Shown piece after piece: positions 60,091-64,000 of a stretch of DNA of 64,000 bases (position 1 is its first letter; the number at the start of each line of letters is the position of its first letter). The notes below the pieces were generated by a model. That model made no database searches. It had not been told where the DNA came from and worked only from the letters and a program-made list of their open reading frames with translations. The position numbers were made by a program, and so were the translations under genes. The stretch is from Cohnella sp. OV330 (GTDB lineage Bacteria; Bacillota; Bacilli; Paenibacillales; Paenibacillaceae): positions 1 to 64,000 of the forward strand of contig NZ_FOKE01000010.1 of NCBI RefSeq assembly GCF_900112065.1, in the 5' to 3' direction.

Positions 60091-61082
60091 ACACCTCTGC
60101 CCGGCGCGCCAACCTGAATACCGCTGCTGCTCGGCTCGACGCTTTCGGCCGTCTTGCGTTTCCCCCCGCGATAGTTCGCGCCGATCACGCCGGCCAGCAT
60201 GCAGATCGTGCCGATCGTCTGCGCGCCGCTCCAGTCGTCGCCCATGATCAGGACGCCGGACGAGATGGAGACGAGGTTGCCCAGGTTGACGAATAGGCTG
60301 ACCTTGAAGGCTTCGATGCGGGAGAGCGCGAAGTTGGACAGCCACGACGAGACGAGCGAGGACATGATCGCGATGTAGAGCAGCGGCAGCCAGAAGCCCG
60401 GCTCGGCGGCCGGCGCGAGCAGCGCGGACATCGTGCCTTGCGTCAAGTGGCGAACGAGCGCGAGCCCGACGAAAAAATAGCACCCGGTCCGCATCATGGC
60501 GTAGCTCAGTTCTACGGCGGAGTATGAGGTGCGCAGGCCGCGCGCCAGCACGCCGTACAGCGCGAGCGCGACCGCCGACAGCAGGATCAAGCCTCCTCCG
60601 ACGGCGCTCGTCCCCCGCAGCGCGTCCGCCGAGATGCCCGTCATGAAGACGAGGCCAAAGGCGGACACGAGGACGGACAGCAGCTGCAGCTTGCTCGCCC
60701 GTTCCTTCAGCAGCAGCGCGCCGAGCAGCAGCGCGAAGATCGGCGAGGTGGCCGAGAAGATGCCGGCGCCCGAGGTCGTCGCGGCGTCGAGCCCGACCGA
60801 TTGGAAGCCGAAGAAAGCGGTCGGATACACCAGGCTGACGAGCAGCAGCGGCAGGCGAGGTCGGCCCTTCTGCCTGCGCGGCATGCGAATCCAGCCGGCC
60901 CGGACCGGGATCGCGAGCGCCGCGAACGACAGGGCGAAGCGGTAGGCGAGCATGTCGAACGGATCGGCGTGACGCAAGGCAAGCTTCGTGAACATAAAGG
61001 AAAATCCGATGACGATCGCGTATACTATAGCCAACGCATAAATGGCGGTGGTGCTTTTGGCGGTTGCGGGCAGGTCGGTCAT
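59991..61082 (-). CDS. EamA/DMT-family transporter (probable exporter)
   Basis: The 363-residue product has ten membrane segments and two EamA halves (residues 12-145 and 160-300). The usual length is about 300; the extra C-terminal tail of about 55 hydrophilic residues (VEPSSSGIQVGAPGRGVGKEILDGN...) is encoded in the tandem repeat at 59800-60090 and is probably not functional. ATG after GAGGAGG. It is divergent from a MocR regulator with one palindrome between them, the usual arrangement of a regulator with its target. Amino-acid or metabolite efflux is inferred. Confidence 0.92.
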   Translation of the reverse strand: MTDLPATAKSTTAIYALAIVYAIVIGFSFMFTKLALRHADPFDMLAYRFALSFAALAIPVRAGWIRMPRRQKGRPRLPLLLVSLVYPTAFFGFQSVGLDAATTSGAGIFSATSPIFALLLGALLLKERASKLQLLSVLVSAFGLVFMTGISADALRGTSAVGGGLILLSAVALALYGVLARGLRTSYSAVELSYAMMRTGCYFFVGLALVRHLTQGTMSALLAPAAEPGFWLPLLYIAIMSSLVSSWLSNFALSRIEAFKVSLFVNLGNLVSISSGVLIMGDDWSGAQTIGTICMLAGVIGANYRGGKRKTAESVEPSSSGIQVGAPGRGVGKEILDGNKSADSSAEPSPEVSSGNKRVVSGV

Positions 61083-61172
61083 GCCTTTTCCTCCTCTTGC
61101 TCGAATGCGGAGCCGGCCGGCTTCATGCTTTCAGCATAAGGCAGCGACCGCATTGCCGCTATCGATACATTC

Positions 61173-61196
61173 CCGATCTGTACCGGTACAGATCGG
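61173..61196. promoter_or_regulatory. 24 bp palindromic operator between EamA and MocR genes
   Basis: A perfect palindrome with arms CCGATCTGTACC mirrored, including TGTACCGGTACA. It lies 91 bp from the EamA start and 22 bp from the MocR start, and is a candidate MocR binding site. Confidence 0.75.
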
Positions 61197-61217
61197 TGTC
61201 GAAGGAGTGACCCAAGC

Positions 61218-62561
61218 ATGATGCGGTATGAAGCGCTGATACAAGATATCGAGCGTAAAATCGAAGACGGACGCATTCGCGGCGGACAAAAGCTGCCGTC
61301 CGTCCGCGAAGCGTCCGACGCCTATGCCTGCAGCAAAAGCACCGTACTTCGCGCCTATGCCGAGCTGGAAAAACGGCACAGGCTGTATTCCGTCCCCCAA
61401 AGCGGCTACTACGCAGTCGCGCAAAAGCAAGAGGAGACTTCCGCCTCGGCGAACGCGGGATGGAACTTCGCGTCCGTCGCGCCGGATCCCGAGGTGTTCC
61501 CCTACCTGGACTTCCAGCATTGCATCAACAAGGCGATCGACCGGTACCGCAATCACCTGTTCACCTACGGTACGCCGCAGGGCCTTCCCTCCCTGCTCCA
61601 GGTGCTGAGCAAGCATCTGGCCGCCTACCAGGTTTTCGCCCCGCCGGAGCGGATCACCGTAACTTCCGGCGTGCAGCAGGCGCTGTCGATTCTTACGCAT
61701 ATGCCGTTTCCTTCGGGCAGGCGAACGGTGCTGGTGGAGCAGCCGACGTACACGATCTTGCTGGAAATGCTCGCGCTTTTCGGCGTCCCCGTCCAAGGGA
61801 TCGCGAGAACGGAGCGGGGCATCGACCTGGACGAGCTGGAGACGCTGTTCCGCGACGGCGACATCAAGTTTTTCTATACGATCCCGCGGTTTCAAAATCC
61901 GCTCGGCGCTTCCTACGGGACCGAGACGAAAAAAGCGATCGCCGCCCTGGCCAAGCGATACGACGTCATCGTCGTAGAGGACGACTTCCTCGCCGACCTC
62001 GAGACCGATCCGAAGGCGGATCCGATCCACGCTTACGGCGCGTCGCATGTCGTCTATTTGAAGAGTTATTCGAAAATTTTGTTCCCGGGCCTCCGGGTCG
62101 GCGTCGCGGTGCTGCCTCCAGGCCTGCAAGACGTCTTCAGCCGGTACAAGCGCTTCACCGACATCGACAGCTCCATGCTGTCGCAGGCGGCGCTCGAGAT
62201 TTATATCCAGAGCGGCATGTTCGCGCGGCGCAAACGCAAAATCTCCGATACGTACCGCCATCGCATGCTGCGGCTGGTCCGGGCGCTCGACGCGTGCAAC
62301 GGCACGCAGGACGTACGGCACCTTCGGCTGGAAGCCGGCATGCATACGCATATCGAGCTTCCGCCTACGCTAAGGTCCAAAACGCTGATCGACCGCCTCG
62401 CCAAAAAGAAAATCGAGCTTCGGGACGCCGACGCCTGCTTCCTGCCTTCGTTTCCCAAGCGCCCGCTGCTGCAGCTCAGCATCTCGCAGATCGCGGACGA
62501 CCGGATCGACGAAGGCGTCGCCGCCCTCTTCGCGGAGATCGCGCGGATGCGGAGGAGCTAA
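61218..62561 (+). CDS. MocR-type regulator (GntR winged helix plus PLP aminotransferase domain)
   Basis: The 447-residue product has a GntR domain (1-65: LIQDIERKIEDGRIRGGQKLPSVREASDAYACSKSTVLRAYAEL) and a fold-type I aminotransferase domain (80-445). PLP lysine K286 lies in LKSYSKILFPGLRVG, N227 in PRFQNPLG and D255/D256 in VVEDD. MocR proteins bind DNA and respond to PLP adducts with amino acids; this one probably controls the divergent EamA gene. ATG after AAGGAG. Confidence 0.93.
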   Translation: MMRYEALIQDIERKIEDGRIRGGQKLPSVREASDAYACSKSTVLRAYAELEKRHRLYSVPQSGYYAVAQKQEETSASANAGWNFASVAPDPEVFPYLDFQHCINKAIDRYRNHLFTYGTPQGLPSLLQVLSKHLAAYQVFAPPERITVTSGVQQALSILTHMPFPSGRRTVLVEQPTYTILLEMLALFGVPVQGIARTERGIDLDELETLFRDGDIKFFYTIPRFQNPLGASYGTETKKAIAALAKRYDVIVVEDDFLADLETDPKADPIHAYGASHVVYLKSYSKILFPGLRVGVAVLPPGLQDVFSRYKRFTDIDSSMLSQAALEIYIQSGMFARRKRKISDTYRHRMLRLVRALDACNGTQDVRHLRLEAGMHTHIELPPTLRSKTLIDRLAKKKIELRDADACFLPSFPKRPLLQLSISQIADDRIDEGVAALFAEIARMRRS

Positions 62562-62656
62562 GCGGCGGAGCCGAGGAGGAATACGAGGAGGAACGCGCAT
62601 CCGAGTTGTGTCCGATCGAGCATGCGAGATTCCTGACTGCCTCCCGCCCGAGGAAG

Positions 62657-64000
62657 TCAGGCTTCGCGCCGGCGCACGCTCCAATCCTGCACGTTGATGA
62701 ACATGCCGAAGTCCTTCGGCGTCGCGCCGACGACGCGCCCGTTCACGGCGCCAAGCGCTTTGGCCGCATAGAGCGCCGGCATCGGCACGTCTTCCGCGAG
62801 GATGTCTTGAAGCTCGTCGTACAGCGACTTGATCTTCTCTTCGTCGACTTCGGCGCCGACCGCCGCGAGCAGGTCGATCACCTTTTCGTTCCTGTAGCCG
62901 TTGGGATTGCCGGCGCCGAGGAAGTACGCGAGGTCCGGCAGCGGATTGACGGGCGTCATCGTCACCGGCAGAAGGCCTAGATCGAAGTCCTCCTTGACCA
63001 CCTTGTCCGTCAGTTCGTCGAACGAGACGTTTTCTACGTTGACCTTGATGCCGACCTTGCCGAGATTGTCCGCCACGATATACGCCGCTTGCCGGATCGC
63101 GCCGTCGCCCGACGGCACGGACAGCGTCAACGACTTCCGTCCGTCCCAGCCCGCTTCCTTGAGCAGGCGCTTCGCCCGCGCCCGATCGTAAGCCGCAGGC
63201 TTCACGGCTTCGTTGCGATAAGGACTCACGCTGCTGAAATAACCGTCCACGACTTCGCCGGCTCCGCCCAGCAGCTTGGACACAAGCTTCCCGCGGTCGA
63301 TCGCGTACGAGATCGCCTTTCGTTGCCTGGCGTCCGGAACGGATTTTTCGTTCACGTACATGAATACGGTCGTCAGCGGCTGACCGCCCACCGTCGTGAC
63401 GCCCGGCATTCCTTCGATGCGTTCGTAGTCTTCGGCCGGAATGACGCCGGCGGACGGGATATTCATGTCGATCTCGCCGCTCTCCAGGGCGTCCGCGAGC
63501 GCGGCCCCCGGCAGCACCTTGAAGTTGAGCCGCTCCAGCTTGGGCGCTCCTCTGAAATAATCTTTATTCGCGACCAGTCCCGCGAATCGCTCGGGCTCGT
63601 ACCGCTCGAGCTTGAACGGCCCCGACGTCACGCTCGGCTCGCGCATGAAGCCGCACTCGTTCACGTCCTCCGGCGCGACGCCCTCGAGCGCGCTGCGCGG
63701 GAGCGTCCGCAGATTGCGGCCGATCGTATCCTCGAATACCGTAAGCGTCGTCGGCGTCTTCGTCTTCATCTCTACCGTATGATCGTCGATCTTGCGCACG
63801 CCCGAGATATCCGACTCCCCGTCCGGCAGGAAGCCCGACGGGCCGAGTCCTTCGAGAATCGCGAACATGTACGCGTAGTTGGAGGCGACCATCGCGTTCG
63901 CCATCAGCTTTAGCGTGAAAATAACGTCGTCTGCCGTGACGGACGTCCCGTCGGTCCATTTCGCCGCTTCGTTCAGATTGACCTTGAACGTCCGGTTGTC
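62657..64000 (-). CDS. ABC substrate-binding protein, SBP_bac_5 (oligopeptide/nickel) family (N-terminus cut by window edge)
   Basis: The frame is open from 64000 and reads ...WTDGTSVTADDVIFTLKLMANAMVAS, the family signature region, followed by the SBP_bac_5 fold (VTSGPFKLERYEPERFAGLVANKDYF; RQRKAISYAIDRGKLVSKLLGG; PYDxARAKRLLKEAGWDG-like PAAYDRARAKRLLKEAGWDG). The C-terminus is complete (FINVQDWSVRRREA). Roughly the first 80-120 residues, including any lipoprotein signal, are outside the window, and the stop is at 62657. It probably binds peptides or a related ligand for an ABC importer encoded to the right. Confidence 0.93.
   Translation of the reverse strand, partial: DNRTFKVNLNEAAKWTDGTSVTADDVIFTLKLMANAMVASNYAYMFAILEGLGPSGFLPDGESDISGVRKIDDHTVEMKTKTPTTLTVFEDTIGRNLRTLPRSALEGVAPEDVNECGFMREPSVTSGPFKLERYEPERFAGLVANKDYFRGAPKLERLNFKVLPGAALADALESGEIDMNIPSAGVIPAEDYERIEGMPGVTTVGGQPLTTVFMYVNEKSVPDARQRKAISYAIDRGKLVSKLLGGAGEVVDGYFSSVSPYRNEAVKPAAYDRARAKRLLKEAGWDGRKSLTLSVPSGDGAIRQAAYIVADNLGKVGIKVNVENVSFDELTDKVVKEDFDLGLLPVTMTPVNPLPDLAYFLGAGNPNGYRNEKVIDLLAAVGAEVDEEKIKSLYDELQDILAEDVPMPALYAAKALGAVNGRVVGATPKDFGMFINVQDWSVRRREA

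Overview
The window reads as chromosomal DNA of a GC-rich spore-forming Firmicute of the Paenibacillaceae, most like Cohnella or Paenibacillus (inference). The signs are strong AGGAGG-type ribosome sites, sigma-A type promoters, a Spo0M homologue, lipoprotein sugar-binding proteins with CUT1 permease pairs, and three YesM/YesN-type two-component pairs (cache-HAMP histidine kinase plus AraC-type response regulator). I see no rRNA, tRNA, phage, insertion sequence or CRISPR array. Both window ends cut genes: a secreted repeat protein on the left and a peptide/nickel-type binding protein on the right.

Layout. 1-2.0 kb: partial surface protein and a small membrane protein. 2.0-15.3 kb (minus strand): a glycan locus with a two-component pair, a binding protein, two permeases, a GH35 beta-galactosidase, a GH29 alpha-fucosidase and a Cys-type sulfatase. 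The enzymes lack signal peptides, so imported sulfated, fucosylated galacto-oligosaccharides are the likely substrate. 15.4-18.7 kb: SDR, DUF1905/YdeI protein, a PadR-DUF2812 pair with an autoregulatory promoter, and a decayed SRPBCC gene. 18.7-33.4 kb (minus strand): a uronic-acid polysaccharide locus, probably for alginate. It holds an LplB/YtcP-type transporter, a two-component pair, a secreted PL6 lyase with an alginate-type C-terminal binding module, an SGNH esterase, a 4-OT tautomerase, an SDR and a heparinase II/III-type lyase. Three promoters in this locus share one motif at a fixed distance from the -10 box.

33.7-40.4 kb: small independent units (azoreductase with a divergent YodB-like HxlR regulator, racemase, ArsR, DinB, two GNAT, SDR, lipoprotein, SUFU-domain protein). 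40.8-46.6 kb (plus strand): a GntR regulator, then an operon of metallophosphoesterase, tyrosine-phosphatase-like enzyme, binding protein and two permeases, controlled by a palindromic operator. 47.3-55.9 kb: a second sugar transporter with two binding proteins around one permease pair, its two-component pair, and a divergent GH43 enzyme with a cre-like site. 56-64 kb: DUF378, MerR-SRPBCC pair, Spo0M, epimerase, an EamA exporter divergent from a MocR regulator, and the partial binding protein.

The most unusual content is intergenic. Four gaps (17.98, 26.50, 46.81 and 57.69 kb) each carry four 23-26 bp imperfect palindromes whose centres lie 50-51, 60.5-61 and 50-51 bp apart, although the palindrome sequences differ between gaps. 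Two further copies near 5.1 and 5.4 kb use 51, 54 and 50-51 bp spacing with two direct and two inverted blocks, and a looser relative lies at 40.5 kb. A separate array at 11.2-11.6 kb repeats a palindrome exactly every 93 bp, followed by three palindromes about 62 bp apart.
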